Positions 18,901-26,570 of a stretch of 64,000 bases of DNA are shown piece after piece; position 1 is the first letter of the stretch, and each line of letters begins with the position of its first letter. A model generated the notes under the pieces. The model worked only from the letters and a program-made list of their open reading frames with translations. It was not told the DNA's origin and made no database searches. The DNA is from Poriferisodalis sp965237655 (lineage in GTDB: Bacteria > Actinomycetota > Acidimicrobiia > Acidimicrobiales > Poriferisodalaceae): NCBI RefSeq assembly GCF_965237655.1, contig NZ_CBDEGB010000002.1, positions 434,001 through 498,000 of the forward strand, read 5' to 3'. The translations under genes and the position numbers were made by a program.

Positions 18901-19386
18901 CTGCAGGTGTTCGAGCTGGTCGGCTCGCAGATCGCGCAGTTCTCGGTGCACACGCGCGAGCGCTGTTTGAGTAGCGGGGTGATCGGCGACGGCTGCGAAC
19001 ATGCCGGCGTCTTCGGCAAGCGCACGCCGGATGGCTCCATCGACGATGTGGTTGGTGGCAGGGCGGCGACCGCGTACGTGCATCCTCGGCGCCGCCAACC
19101 GCTGCGCCAGTCCGAACATCGTGACTGCGGTGACCGCAGCCAGACCGTCTCCGAAGCTCGACACGGGACCACACGTCCCGGAGGCCAGCGCGCGCCGAAG
19201 CGCGACACCCGCATAGTTGGTCGGCACGACAACCGTCACTTCCGCGAAGGGATCGTGCGCCTTGGAGCTCGCGATGAGTTCGGCGAGTAGCGCGAGCGCG
19301 GGACCTCCGAACTCGACCGGGTGCACCTTGATGCCTGCCAACACGGACGGGTCAGCTCCTGAGTCGGAGGTGGTCACGACGGACAA
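15994..19386 (-). CDS. AddB-like PD-(D/E)XK exonuclease subunit
   Basis: Large protein of 1130 residues that pairs with the downstream helicase-nuclease (4-nt overlap). The N-terminal two thirds resemble a degenerate SF1 helicase: VVVPTNYAGVALRRALA replaces a real Walker A. The C-terminal nuclease has YLRGAIDRIE and VVIDYKTGSHRSY. A Cys in ARCPRQYM and C1079/C1082 in HCPACDPDGLG match three of the four [4Fe-4S] ligands of AddB. The fourth Cys position of the usual C-x2-C-x5-C is Gly (1088). The start is taken as TTG at 19386; GTG at 19377 is an alternative. Role: DNA-end resection, inferred from the pair. Confidence 0.78.
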   Translation of the reverse strand: MSVVTTSDSGADPSVLAGIKVHPVEFGGPALALLAELIASSKAHDPFAEVTVVVPTNYAGVALRRALASGTCGPVSSFGDGLAAVTAVTMFGLAQRLAAPRMHVRGRRPATNHIVDGAIRRALAEDAGMFAAVADHPATQTALARVHRELRDLRADQLEHLQQMSSRAREVVRLHQRASQILADDWYDEFDLLREAARLARRHPAASEAASTDDAELIDGLGTLIIHLPRRLLRHEAALLRAIAPVRDVHIVLGLTGEPGADEIAEAVCGRLSVALPHHEISPTTAHRIVSVSDADTEVRTVVRSVISDLDEGVAPSHIAVLHGPTEPYARILAEQFEAVGVTTHGNSGRTLAESAVGRLVLGLAGMAATTAFGRRLHRSDVFELLADVPIQRLGRSRNSSRSSALVPVGSWERLARAAHVVEGDDWEHRLARHREELNAEAERERASDDPSETRINRLEQDARRCEDLATFMRELAANLNKGRALKQWPQLCNWLGGLIGRYLGTVTAESHPAEWPEWEVTASGRIDRVIGELRDLADVEDAASVAVMSRILAGALDQPHGRSGTTGRGVFVGKIAGAVDLVTERVYVLGMAEGTFPTRQRTDGLVADEERKLLGNALVHSGSYTAEQHRDFLAALSNASGRVTLLFPRGDLRRNAENVPSRWLLPTARKLTSGAQRKVRDYLDGDDLAAAARDRKAADIIEVASLIGSVRNAPFPATAQEYDSASLLAARGDGTTFDRHPLFGVDVAFRRGVELAAARRSSLFTRFDGNLSGVTVPTGGPASVLSATRIEQWARCPRQYMFDRLLRVSEIEEPESIVRLSPFERGRMMHDAIDRFLSDLLAGTSRSDGIRRSAMQPGQSELVGIGAELASDLERRGLTGLELLWELDRATMLADLGEFVQRDLERSGPSGQIIASEHRFGFGDDSAPPVRWDLGDGREVYLRGAIDRIERQSDERLVVIDYKTGSHRSYRGVAPPSRSGASPHDPTVRGTKLQLGVYALAAAHHFGGSTDPRDSVAHVAYWFITSVRGDWQWMGFDVTDWAMQRFAEVVRTILEEIDAGVFPGYVTAADGRHSGMHCPACDPDGLGSTQLRRQWIAKRSDPALAPFFQLAEPDEAAADLTHAEGVGSS

Positions 19387-19461
19387 CCTAGGACTGCGGT
19401 GTCACAGCCATGATGTTGGGGTCAGCGGTCGGGCCCGGGTGTGACTCACGGTGTCACGGGC

Positions 19462-20433
19462 TCAGGTGCCCGCCAGCCGAGCTACCACGGGTGCCATGGC
19501 ATCGACCTCGGGATCGTGGATGGCGATGTAGCTGGCGCCGTAGGCCTCACGGTGATGGTGCAGCTGCTCGCAGATGTCATCCACCGTGCCCGCCAGCACC
19601 AGGGGTACTTCACGCGCCTCGGCCAGCGTCAGACCAAAGCCGGGCGCGAACTGCTCGAGAATGCTGTCGGCGTCTTCGGTCACGAGAGCCATGAACGTGT
19701 TGAGCTGGATCTCGATGTCTCCGAATCGCTCGCCCGCGGCGTCGGCAATCCATTGACGCCGCTCAGCGAACTTCCCGGCCACCGAACTGCGTGCCGCATC
19801 GGCTCCCACGGTGCCTTCCCGCAGGTTCGGGTTCAAGCTGATGATGTCGGCCAGCCGGGCTGCCTCTGTCAGCACTCGCTTGCCACCGCCGCCGATGATG
19901 ATCGGCGGCCCGCCCGGCGTGTGCGGCAGCGGCCGACCGACCATCCCCGAGATCTGGTAGTGCTCGCCGTCGTACTCGAACGGTTCACCGAGCCACAGTC
20001 CCTTGATGACCTCGAGAGCCTCGATCATCCGGTCGATACGTACGCCGGGCCGGTCCAGCCCGATGCCCGACTGCTCGTAGTCCTCAGTCAGCCAGCCGGC
20101 ACCGATCCCGAACTCAGTTCGGCCCTCGGCAAGCAGGTCAAGCGTGGCGAAGTCCTTCGCCAGTACTGCGGGGTGGCGGTAGTCCGCAGCGAACACCAGG
20201 GTCCCGACCCGCAGCGTCGTGGTGATCTCCGCCGCGATCGCAGGATGCACGATCGGCGACCAGCTGTCCCAGAAGTGATCGTGGCAGTAGAGCGTCGAGT
20301 AGCCCAGGTCCTCGACCTTGCGCGCCATCTCTCGAAACGCCGCCGGACTCTCCGGTTTGCCGTACTGGACTGCGAATCTGAACGGATGCGCAGCGGCACG
20401 CAGGGAGGTCGTCGCCGTAGCGGTGTCTGTCAC
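19462..20433 (-). CDS. LLM class F420-dependent oxidoreductase
   Basis: Luciferase-like oxidoreductase of 323 residues resembling actinobacterial F420-dependent enzymes. Diagnostic blocks include FRFAVQYGKPES, LYCHDHFWDSWSP, VGTLVFAADYRHPAVLAKDFATLD, GRTEFGIGAGWLTEDYEQSGI and PPIIIGGGGKRVLTEAARLAD. The GTG at 20433 is chosen because GGAGGGGG lies 5 nt upstream; the frame is open further upstream without a good site. It is divergent from the thioesterase gene at 20508, sharing a 74-nt intergenic region. No substrate can be assigned. Confidence 0.87.
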   Translation of the reverse strand: MTDTATATTSLRAAAHPFRFAVQYGKPESPAAFREMARKVEDLGYSTLYCHDHFWDSWSPIVHPAIAAEITTTLRVGTLVFAADYRHPAVLAKDFATLDLLAEGRTEFGIGAGWLTEDYEQSGIGLDRPGVRIDRMIEALEVIKGLWLGEPFEYDGEHYQISGMVGRPLPHTPGGPPIIIGGGGKRVLTEAARLADIISLNPNLREGTVGADAARSSVAGKFAERRQWIADAAGERFGDIEIQLNTFMALVTEDADSILEQFAPGFGLTLAEAREVPLVLAGTVDDICEQLHHHREAYGASYIAIHDPEVDAMAPVVARLAGT

Positions 20434-20507
20434 GGTGCCCCCTCCCCAACCAGGTGAGCCAGCATCGCAGACCAGCGACTTGTCATCCTGCCACCTAGCT
20501 TGTCGCC

Positions 20508-21449
20508 GTGGCGAGCATGCCCTCAGAACGCCCTGGGGCGACCGCGGATTCCCGGGCCCCAGCACCGCAGGGGGTCATGCCGCCTGGGCTGTACGTGCAG
20601 GAGCCGGGCGGGGTGCGCGCGACGGAGTTGACGCGCGGTCCTTGGGCACATCAGGTGATGCACGGCGGTGCCATCTGCGGGCTGCTGAGCTGGGCAGTCG
20701 AGCGCGAGCAACGGAACCTGGGCATTGCTCAGGTGTGCAGCCGGTTGACCGTCGAGATCCTCTCGGGCATGCCGATGGCTTCCTACGAGGTCACGGCAAC
20801 CACCGTCAAAGCCGGCAAACGGACCGCGCTGATCGATGCCGAAGTGCGGGCCGCGCCGCCTGAGACAGGTGCGCCTGGAGATGGTCGCCTTGTGGCGCGC
20901 GCCACCTCGCAGTGGCTGGCGCCCACAATTCCAAGCGGTGAGCTCGTGAACGACGGGCAGGCGCTGCCGCCGATCCCGGCGGAGCGTGCCGACCCTGGCG
21001 CCAATCCCGACATCGACTACCCACGGCCCGGATTCAATGCCGACGCTGTCGACCTCAGATTCGTCGGCGGATCAACCGAGGAGCCGGGCCCCGGCCGAAC
21101 GTGGGCACGGCTGGATCATCCGCTCGTGGCCGGCGAGGAGACATCGCCGCTGGCCCGGATTGCGACGCTGGCCGACCTCGGGGCAGCTGTCGGCTGGGAC
21201 TATTCGCCGACGGGCGGTGCCTACATCAACACCGACGTGACGCTGCAGCTGCTGCGGCCGCCAGCAGGGGAGTGGATCTTCTTCGACGCAGAGACTCTCG
21301 GCACGCCACAGGGTCTGGCCGGTACCCACTCCGTGATCTTCGACCAGCACGGGCTGCTCGGCTGGGTGCTGCAGAGTCAGGTCACCGCACCCGCCGAGAT
21401 CGACTTCCCCGGCGGCATGGCCGCCGCCCGCAAGGCCGCAGCCGGCTGA
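20508..21449 (+). CDS. Acyl-CoA thioesterase-like hotdog protein
   Basis: Protein of 313 residues resembling TesB-type double-hotdog acyl-CoA thioesterases. The N-terminal hotdog has TRGPWAHQVMHGGAICGLL, where the MHGG segment is the family's typical helix start. The C-terminal hotdog has ATLADLGAAVGWDYSP and AYINTDVTLQLLRPPAGEW. Members hydrolyse acyl-CoA esters in the cytoplasm. The start is GTG at 20508. It is monocistronic and divergent from the LLM gene; its downstream neighbour is convergent. The substrate chain length cannot be inferred. Confidence 0.8.
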   Translation: MASMPSERPGATADSRAPAPQGVMPPGLYVQEPGGVRATELTRGPWAHQVMHGGAICGLLSWAVEREQRNLGIAQVCSRLTVEILSGMPMASYEVTATTVKAGKRTALIDAEVRAAPPETGAPGDGRLVARATSQWLAPTIPSGELVNDGQALPPIPAERADPGANPDIDYPRPGFNADAVDLRFVGGSTEEPGPGRTWARLDHPLVAGEETSPLARIATLADLGAAVGWDYSPTGGAYINTDVTLQLLRPPAGEWIFFDAETLGTPQGLAGTHSVIFDQHGLLGWVLQSQVTAPAEIDFPGGMAAARKAAAG

Positions 21450-21478
21450 CTAGCCGGCCCGTGCTTGCTTGTCGCCGA

Positions 21479-22324
21479 TTACCCGGCGACCTCGGCGAGG
21501 AGGTCGTCGATGACGTGGGCCATCTGGCTGTAGTCAGGCCGCTTCATCACGAAGGCGTCGGCGCCGAGGTCGTAAGCCCGGGCACGGTCGTCGGCGGCTT
21601 CCTCGGTCGTGAGCGCAACCATCATCACCTTGTCGAACTCGTCAGCGGCACGTATCTCCGCGAGCAGGTCGAATCCGCTCACGATCGGCAGTTTCAGGTC
21701 GAACAGCACCAGATCGACCTCCGACGGTCCCACGGCGCGCACGAACGACAGCGCGTTGGCGCCGTCGTGGGCGACACGCAGCTGGTTGCGAGTTCCCGCC
21801 TCGGCGAGCGCCAGGGTGATGACGTCGACGTCGTGCTGGTTCTCTTCTGCCAGCAGCACGTGGACGGTGTCGTCGGGAGTGTGCAGCACGGGCGGCTCGA
21901 AGATCCCTGCACGGTCGACGGTCTGGGTTGCGGCCGAGATGTGCTCCACCGGCACACCGAAGCGTCGCTGGAGGCGATGCGGCAGGTCCAGGTGCAGCCA
22001 CCGGCTGGCACCGGCGGGCAGCGTGCTCAGGATGATGAGGTCGGGGTTCAGCCGGTCGATCGCCAAGTTGACCGCTACGACAGGGTGTGCGGGACCCACT
22101 TCGCCGGTGACGCGGGCGCCGATGTCGTCGAGGGATTCGAAGGCCTGGCTGAGCCGACGGCGAGCGCCCGCGAGCGCCCGCGCGGGGTCGGGGCCATTGG
22201 CGCCCGTCGCGGGCACGACGATGTGGAACCGGGTTTGGGGGTCGACGGCCAAGATGTGCTCGACCCGCTCATGCAGGTGGCTGCCGACGAGGGTCTGGTT
22301 GGCCACGATCAAGACATGTCGCAT
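21479..22324 (-). CDS. Response regulator with N-terminal USP-like domain
   Basis: Protein of 281 residues with two parts. Residues 1-135 look like a universal-stress/nucleotide-binding alpha/beta fold (MRHVLIVANQTLVG ... NPDLIILSTLPAGASRWLHLD). Residues 153-280 are a CheY-like receiver with phospho-acceptor D209 in LVLFDLKLPIVSGFD, switch Thr 239-240 and K261 in FVMKRP; E160-E161 take the place of the usual acidic pair. There is no DNA-binding output domain and no histidine kinase nearby, so it may signal by protein contact. The ATG at 22324 has GGAGG 8 nt upstream. Confidence 0.78.
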   Translation of the reverse strand: MRHVLIVANQTLVGSHLHERVEHILAVDPQTRFHIVVPATGANGPDPARALAGARRRLSQAFESLDDIGARVTGEVGPAHPVVAVNLAIDRLNPDLIILSTLPAGASRWLHLDLPHRLQRRFGVPVEHISAATQTVDRAGIFEPPVLHTPDDTVHVLLAEENQHDVDVITLALAEAGTRNQLRVAHDGANALSFVRAVGPSEVDLVLFDLKLPIVSGFDLLAEIRAADEFDKVMMVALTTEEAADDRARAYDLGADAFVMKRPDYSQMAHVIDDLLAEVAG

Positions 22325-22434
22325 GCCCGTGCCTCCTTGCGGAGAGAACTGTGCGGGCGAACTTAGCCTGAGGTGTGGTCGACGGTTTCCTGGGGCGGCA
22401 TTCTCTGGGCGAGCTGAGGTGTTGTGAACCGCTC

Positions 22435-22478
22435 TGGGTTTGTTGGAGGCTCTGGGGTGCCTTGGGTTTGTTCGAGGC
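22435..22478. repeat. 16-bp direct repeat downstream of mtkB
   Basis: The unit tgggtttgttNgaggc occurs at 22435-22450 and 22463-22478 with one mismatch and a 28-bp period. It lies in the 237-bp gap between the response-regulator gene and the 3' end of mtkB, where I see no gene. No terminator-like hairpin is evident. Function unknown. Confidence 0.5.
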
Positions 22479-22561
22479 GGGCGATGCCGGGGCAGAGCAG
22501 GAGCACCGATCCCGCCCCGGCGGCGCGCCGGCAAGGGCATCCGCCGGTTCCACGGACCCCT

Positions 22562-23446
22562 TCAGCGGCGCAGGACCTTGGGGACGGTCGTGCCGAAGTC
22601 CGACGGCAGCTTCACCACCGTCACGCCGCACTCCCGCATGAGCTGCACCTTCTCGGCGGCCGACTCCCCGACGGTGGACACGATGGCGCCGGCGTGGCCC
22701 ATCGTTCGGCCCTTGGGCGCGGTGAGTCCGGCGATGTAGCCCACCACGGGCTTGTACATGTGGTCGCGGGCGTAGTGGGCGGCCTGGGCCTCCTGAAGCC
22801 CGCCGATCTCGCCGATCATCACGATCGCCTCCGTCTCGCCGTCGGCCTCGAACCGTTTGAGGTGGTCGAGGAACGAGCTCCCGTTGATGGGATCGCCGCC
22901 GATCCCGACGCTGGTGCTGACCCCGATCCCCACCGTCTTGAGCTGCGACGCCGCCTCGTATCCCAGCGTCCCCGACCGGCTGATGACACCCACCGGGCCG
23001 CGCTCGTAGATGTGCGGGGGCATGATGCCCATCATGGCCCGACCCGGGCTGATCACCCCCGCGCAGTTGGGGCCGATCAGGCACATTCGCTTGGCGTGCT
23101 GGTAGCGGCGCAGGTAGCGCTTCACCCGCATCATGTCCTGCACCGGGATGCCGTCGGTGACGCACACGCAGTGCTCGATGCCGGCGTCGGCCGCCTCCAT
23201 GATGGCGTCCGCCGCGAACGGCGGCGGCACGAACACGATGCTGGCGGTGGCGCCGGTGGCGGCCACGGCCTGCTTCATGGTGTCGAACACGTCGACGCCG
23301 CAGTGGGTCATCCCGCCCCGGCCCGGCGTGACGCCTCCGACGACGTTGGTGCCGTATTCGCGCATTTCGGAGGTGTGGAAGGTGGCGATGCGCCCGGTGA
23401 TGCCCTGCACGACCACGGGTGTGGACTCGTCGAGGATGATACTCAT
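22562..23446 (-). CDS. mtkB: Malate-CoA ligase (malate thiokinase) alpha subunit
   Basis: SucD-like CoA-ligase subunit of 294 residues that, with MtkA, makes malyl-CoA from malate, CoA and ATP. Segments typical of the malate-specific branch are VVQGITGRIATFHTSEMREYG, VVGGVTPGRGG, IVFVPPPFAADAIMEAADAG and STSVGIGGDPINGSSF. The phospho-histidine motif GHAGAIVS is intact. The ATG at 23446 has GGAGGG 7 nt upstream. Downstream of the frameshifted mtkA and near malyl-CoA lyase, so malate thiokinase is favoured over succinyl-CoA synthetase. The intervening 24-codon mini-ORF at 23443-23517 repeats this gene's own start region. Confidence 0.85.
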   Translation of the reverse strand: MSIILDESTPVVVQGITGRIATFHTSEMREYGTNVVGGVTPGRGGMTHCGVDVFDTMKQAVAATGATASIVFVPPPFAADAIMEAADAGIEHCVCVTDGIPVQDMMRVKRYLRRYQHAKRMCLIGPNCAGVISPGRAMMGIMPPHIYERGPVGVISRSGTLGYEAASQLKTVGIGVSTSVGIGGDPINGSSFLDHLKRFEADGETEAIVMIGEIGGLQEAQAAHYARDHMYKPVVGYIAGLTAPKGRTMGHAGAIVSTVGESAAEKVQLMRECGVTVVKLPSDFGTTVPKVLRR

Positions 23447-23517
23447 CGCCCGACCCTCCCCAGGGTGCCCGCACGCCATCTGCGGCTGTCTTGCGTTACG
23501 TCGAGCATGATGCTCAT
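23443..23517 (-). other. 24-codon mini-ORF between mtkA and mtkB that repeats the mtkB start
   Basis: It starts with ATG overlapping the mtkA stop (ATGA) and ends with a stop overlapping the mtkB ATG (ATGA). Its first residues, MSIMLD, mirror MtkB's MSIILD. The DNA around both starts, from GGAGGG through CTCGACG, matches at 24 of 31 positions. It looks like a partial duplication of the mtkB ribosome-binding site and start. Whether it is translated is unknown; if so it would couple mtkA to mtkB. Confidence 0.6.
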
Positions 23518-24688
23518 CAGGCCGCCCTCCCCGCGATGGACTCGACCGCTCTCACGCCCGCCTCAGCCAGCGAGTCGGCCGTGATCACGGCCACGTCGGC
23601 CTCGGCGAGGATGCGCCGCCCCTCCTCCACGTTGGTGCCCGACAGGCGCACCACCACCGGCACCGGCACCTCGAGCTGCTGCAGGGCCTGCACCACGCCT
23701 TCGGCCACCCAGTCGCAGCGGTTGATGCCGGCGAAGATGTTCACCAGCACGGCCTTGACGTTCTCGTCGGAGAGCACCAGCCGGAACGCCTTCAGCACCC
23801 GCTCAGGGGATGCTCCCCCTCCGATGTCGAGGAAGTTGGCGGGCTCGCCCCCGGCCTGCTTGATCATGTCCATCGTGGCCATGGCCAGGCCCGCCCCGTT
23901 GATGATGCAGCCGATGTCGCCCTCGAGCCCTACGTAGCTGAGGCCCCGGTCGTTGGCCGTCCGCTCCCGGGGATCCTCCTGCGACTTGTCCCGGAGCTCC
24001 GACACGTCTTGGTGGCGGAACAGGGCGTTGTCGTCGAAGGTCATCTTTGCGTCCAGCGCCAGCAGGCGGCCGTCAGCGGTGACGGCCAGCGGGTTGATCT
24101 CCAGCATGGTGGCGTCGAGGTCGAGGAATGCCCGGTAGCAGGCCGTCATCAGATGCACGGCCTGGGGGACGAGGCTGGCGTCGAGACCGACGGCGAAGGC
24201 GATCTCCCGGGCCTCGAAGGCCTGGATCCCCACTGCCGGCTCCACATTGACCCGCACGATCGAGTCGGGTCGTTGGCCGCGATCTCCTCGATGTCGGTTC
24301 CCCCGGCGGCCGACGCCACCACCATCACCCGCTCAGCGGCACGGTCGAGCACGAATCCGAGATAGACCTCGCGCTCGCTCGCGACTGCCGCCTCCACATA
24401 GAGCCGGTACACGCCCTTGCCCCGCGCATCCGTCTGGTGGGTGACGAGCCGCTTGCCCAGCAGCTCGTCGGCGGCCTCCCAGATCTCACCCTCATGGCTG
24501 CAGATCCGTATGCCGCCCGCCTGCCCGCGGGACCCGGCGTGGACCTGGGCCTTCACCACCCACTGCTCGCCCCCGATCTCGGAGGCCCGGTAGGTGGCCT
24601 GCTCCGGGCTGTAGGCCAGCCCGCCCTCCGGGATGGCCACCCCGTAGTCGGCCAGTATCGCCTTGGCCTGGTACTCGTGTATTTCCAT
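23517..24688 (-). pseudogene. mtkA: Malate-CoA ligase beta subunit, interrupted by a single frameshift
   Basis: ATP-grasp CoA-ligase subunit split over two frames. The N-terminal part starts at ATG 24688 (MEIHEYQAKAILADYGV; GGAGG about 7 nt upstream) and reads well to GGTDIEEIAANDP. The rest continues in another frame from VRVNVEPAVGIQ to the stop at 23517, including SYVGLEGDIGCIINGAG and NFLDIGGGASPERV. Restoring one G near 24265-24272 (CCGACTCG to CCGGACTCG) would give a full subunit of about 390 residues. The two halves are otherwise undamaged, so a recent mutation or a sequencing/assembly error are both plausible. Sequence blocks are malate- rather than succinate-type. Confidence 0.82.
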
Positions 24689-24808
24689 GAACGCCCCTCC
24701 GTTCATCGTTGGATGCGGGGTCCGCGGCTGCGGCCCGCTCTGCGACGTCTCCCGGCGCCCCCTCGGCTGCCCCTGTGTCCGACCCTTCGACGGCCCTGGT
24801 GCCTGCCG

Positions 24809-25762
24809 TCAGCCGGTGACGGCGGCGATGGCGTCGGCCGTCTCCACCACGTTGCGGGCCATCCGGGCCGACGCCGCGTCGATCATCCGCCCGTCGAGCT
24901 GGGCCGCGCCCCGCCCCGCGGCAGCCGCCTCATCCAGCGCCCCGAGCACCCGCCGGGCCTGCTCCACCTCGGTTGCCGGCGGCGTGAAGACCTCGTTGGC
25001 CAGATCGACTTGGGACGGGTGGATGGCCCACTTGCCGTCGTATCCGAGGGCGGCGGCCCGTCGGGCTCCGGCCATGAACCCCTCAGGATCGGAGAAGTCG
25101 CCGAACGGTCCGTCGATGGCGCGCAGACCGTTGGCACGGCAGGCCACGAGCAGGCGGGACAGGGCCGAGTGCCACTGGTCGCCGGGGTAGTCGGGATTGA
25201 GCCCGCCGATGGTCATGGTCCGAGCCCGGCATGAGGCCGCGTAGTCGGCCACTCCGAAGTGCAGCGCCTCCAAGCGGGGGCTGGCCGCAGCAACCGCCTC
25301 CACGTTGGCCATGCCCAGCGCCGTCTCGATCAGAGCCTCCACGCCTATGCGGTGGCGGAGGCCAAGGGCCTGCTCCATCTGGGAGAGGAGGGCGTCCACC
25401 GTGTACACGTCTCCCGGAACCCCGACCTTGGGGATCATGACGGTGTCGAGGTGCGCCCCTGCCTGCTCCACCACATCGACCAGGTCACGGTACATGTAGT
25501 GGGTGTCGAGCCCGTTGATCCGCACTGAGACCGTCTTGCCGGCCGCTCGCCAGTCGATGCCAGCCAGAGCCTCGATCACGTTGTGCCGAGCCGATTCCTT
25601 GTCGTCGGGCGCCACCGCATCCTCAAGGTCCAAGAAGACGTAGTCGGCGGAGCTCGCGGCCGCCTTCTCGAACAGCGAGGGAAGCGATCCGGGCACGGCC
25701 AGCTCGCTGCGATGCAGCCTGCGCCTCCGCTCGGTGATTTGGTGATGGCTCATGGGGTGCAT
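24809..25762 (-). CDS. mcl: L-malyl-CoA/beta-methylmalyl-CoA lyase
   Basis: HpcH/HpaI-citrate-lyase family enzyme of 317 residues that cleaves malyl-CoA to acetyl-CoA and glyoxylate. Conserved segments are RRRLHRSELAVPGSLPSLFEK, VFLDLEDAVAPDDKESAR (metal-site Asp/Glu), SVRINGLDT, LHFGVADYAAS, GLRAIDGPFGDFSDPEGF and GKWAIHPSQ, a set that matches malyl-CoA lyases rather than citrate lyase beta subunits. It precedes mtkA and mtkB on the same strand with 120 nt between. It is divergent from the degraded serine-glyoxylate aminotransferase, the usual partner in the serine cycle. Start ATG 25762, or 25753 three codons later. Confidence 0.9.
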   Translation of the reverse strand: MHPMSHHQITERRRRLHRSELAVPGSLPSLFEKAAASSADYVFLDLEDAVAPDDKESARHNVIEALAGIDWRAAGKTVSVRINGLDTHYMYRDLVDVVEQAGAHLDTVMIPKVGVPGDVYTVDALLSQMEQALGLRHRIGVEALIETALGMANVEAVAAASPRLEALHFGVADYAASCRARTMTIGGLNPDYPGDQWHSALSRLLVACRANGLRAIDGPFGDFSDPEGFMAGARRAAALGYDGKWAIHPSQVDLANEVFTPPATEVEQARRVLGALDEAAAAGRGAAQLDGRMIDAASARMARNVVETADAIAAVTG

Positions 25763-25856
25763 CCGATCTGCCGGCCGGCCCAGGGGGGGTCAGCCCTGAA
25801 AATGTAATGGATTCTGTTCCACACAGCGGCTTCCCTGTCGGCGGATCGCGCGACCT

Positions 25857-25894
25857 TATCACTAATGTGGTGGGTGATATCACTAATCTGATGG
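25857..25894. promoter_or_regulatory. Candidate operator: two TATCACTAAT direct repeats and a GTGATATCAC palindrome
   Basis: Two 17-bp copies (25857-25873 and 25878-25894) match at 15 positions with a 21-bp period, two helical turns. The perfect palindrome GTGATATCAC (25874-25883) overlaps the second copy. They lie between divergent mcl and the sga remnant. The TTAGTGATA-like half-sites recall GntR-type operators, but no regulator gene is nearby. Inference from position and periodicity only. Confidence 0.5.
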
Positions 25895-25905
25895 AGGATA
25901 TCTCA

Positions 25906-26360
25906 ATGACGCAGCACAGCGAACGGATTCTCATGGGCCCCGGCCCCTCCAATCCGTACCCGGCGGCGATAGCGGCCTGCACCCGCCCGGTGCTCGGCCA
26001 AGGGAGACGCCCTGCTGGTGGCCGACTGCGTGACGTCGCTGGGCGGCATCGATGTGCGAGTCGACGACTGGGGGGTGGACATCGCCTACTGCGGCACCCA
26101 GAAATGCCTCGGCGTGCCACCGGGGCTGGCCCCCATCAGCGTCTCGCCCCGGGCGGTGGAGTGGATCCTCCACCGGCCCCGGTCCTGATACCTGGACATG
26201 GGGATGATCGCTGACACTCAGACTGGTTGGTCTCGTGGCCCGGGGCTTCGAACTGGGGGCCTTCGCGGGCAAGTGCTGGCGCATCGGCTGCATGGGCCAC
26301 ACAGCCCGGCCCCGCAACGTGACCCTCGTGCTGGCCGCTCTCGACGAACTGCTGGAATAG
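25906..26360 (+). pseudogene. Degraded serine-glyoxylate (alanine-glyoxylate) aminotransferase
   Basis: Three collinear fragments of a class V PLP aminotransferase lie in different frames. The intact start at ATG 25906 encodes ERILMGPGPSNPYPAAI. A second frame (about 26005-26185) reads LLVADCVTSLGGIDVRVDDW and then YCGTQKCLGVPPG, containing the PLP lysine region, up to a stop after ILHRPRS. A third part gives RGFELGAFAGKCWRIGCMG to LDELLE and stop 26360. The total is about 150 codons against about 390 in the family, so several internal blocks are deleted. It would have transaminated glyoxylate to glycine beside malyl-CoA lyase, as in serine-cycle clusters. It cannot be functional. Confidence 0.82.
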
Positions 26361-26437
26361 CGGCTGTCTTTGTCCCGTGCGTCCTATAGGTCCTTGCTGT
26401 CGCTACATGCGCACCTCATTACAGGGGCGATCCAACC

Positions 26438-26553
26438 ATGGCACGGGTGGCCATCATCGGCGCCGGGTCACCCTGACCCTGTTCGGCGGTTTCCTCACGG
26501 ACAACCGCATCACCCTGGTGCCCACCACCCTCGCGGTGACCATCGTGGACTAG
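26438..26553 (+). pseudogene. Unassigned gene remnant
   Basis: ATG 26438 opens with MARVAIIGAGS, a dinucleotide-binding start, then reaches a stop after 12 codons. Another frame then reads LTLFGGFLTDNRITLVPTTL to a TAG at 26551. It looks like the two ends of a deleted gene next to the sga wreck. The family cannot be assigned. The rest of 26361-26570 shows nothing else. Confidence 0.4.
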
Positions 26554-26570
26554 CCGAGCGGCGACCGGGC

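Noticed and set aside
22269..23474. 401-codon minus-strand frame overlapping mtkB
   Set aside because: Arg/His/Gly-rich translation without domain signal, in a different frame from the well-conserved mtkB.
22562..24688. Succinyl-CoA synthetase (sucCD)
   Set aside because: Conserved blocks in both subunits match malate thiokinase, and malyl-CoA lyase is the next gene; a TCA-cycle role is less likely.
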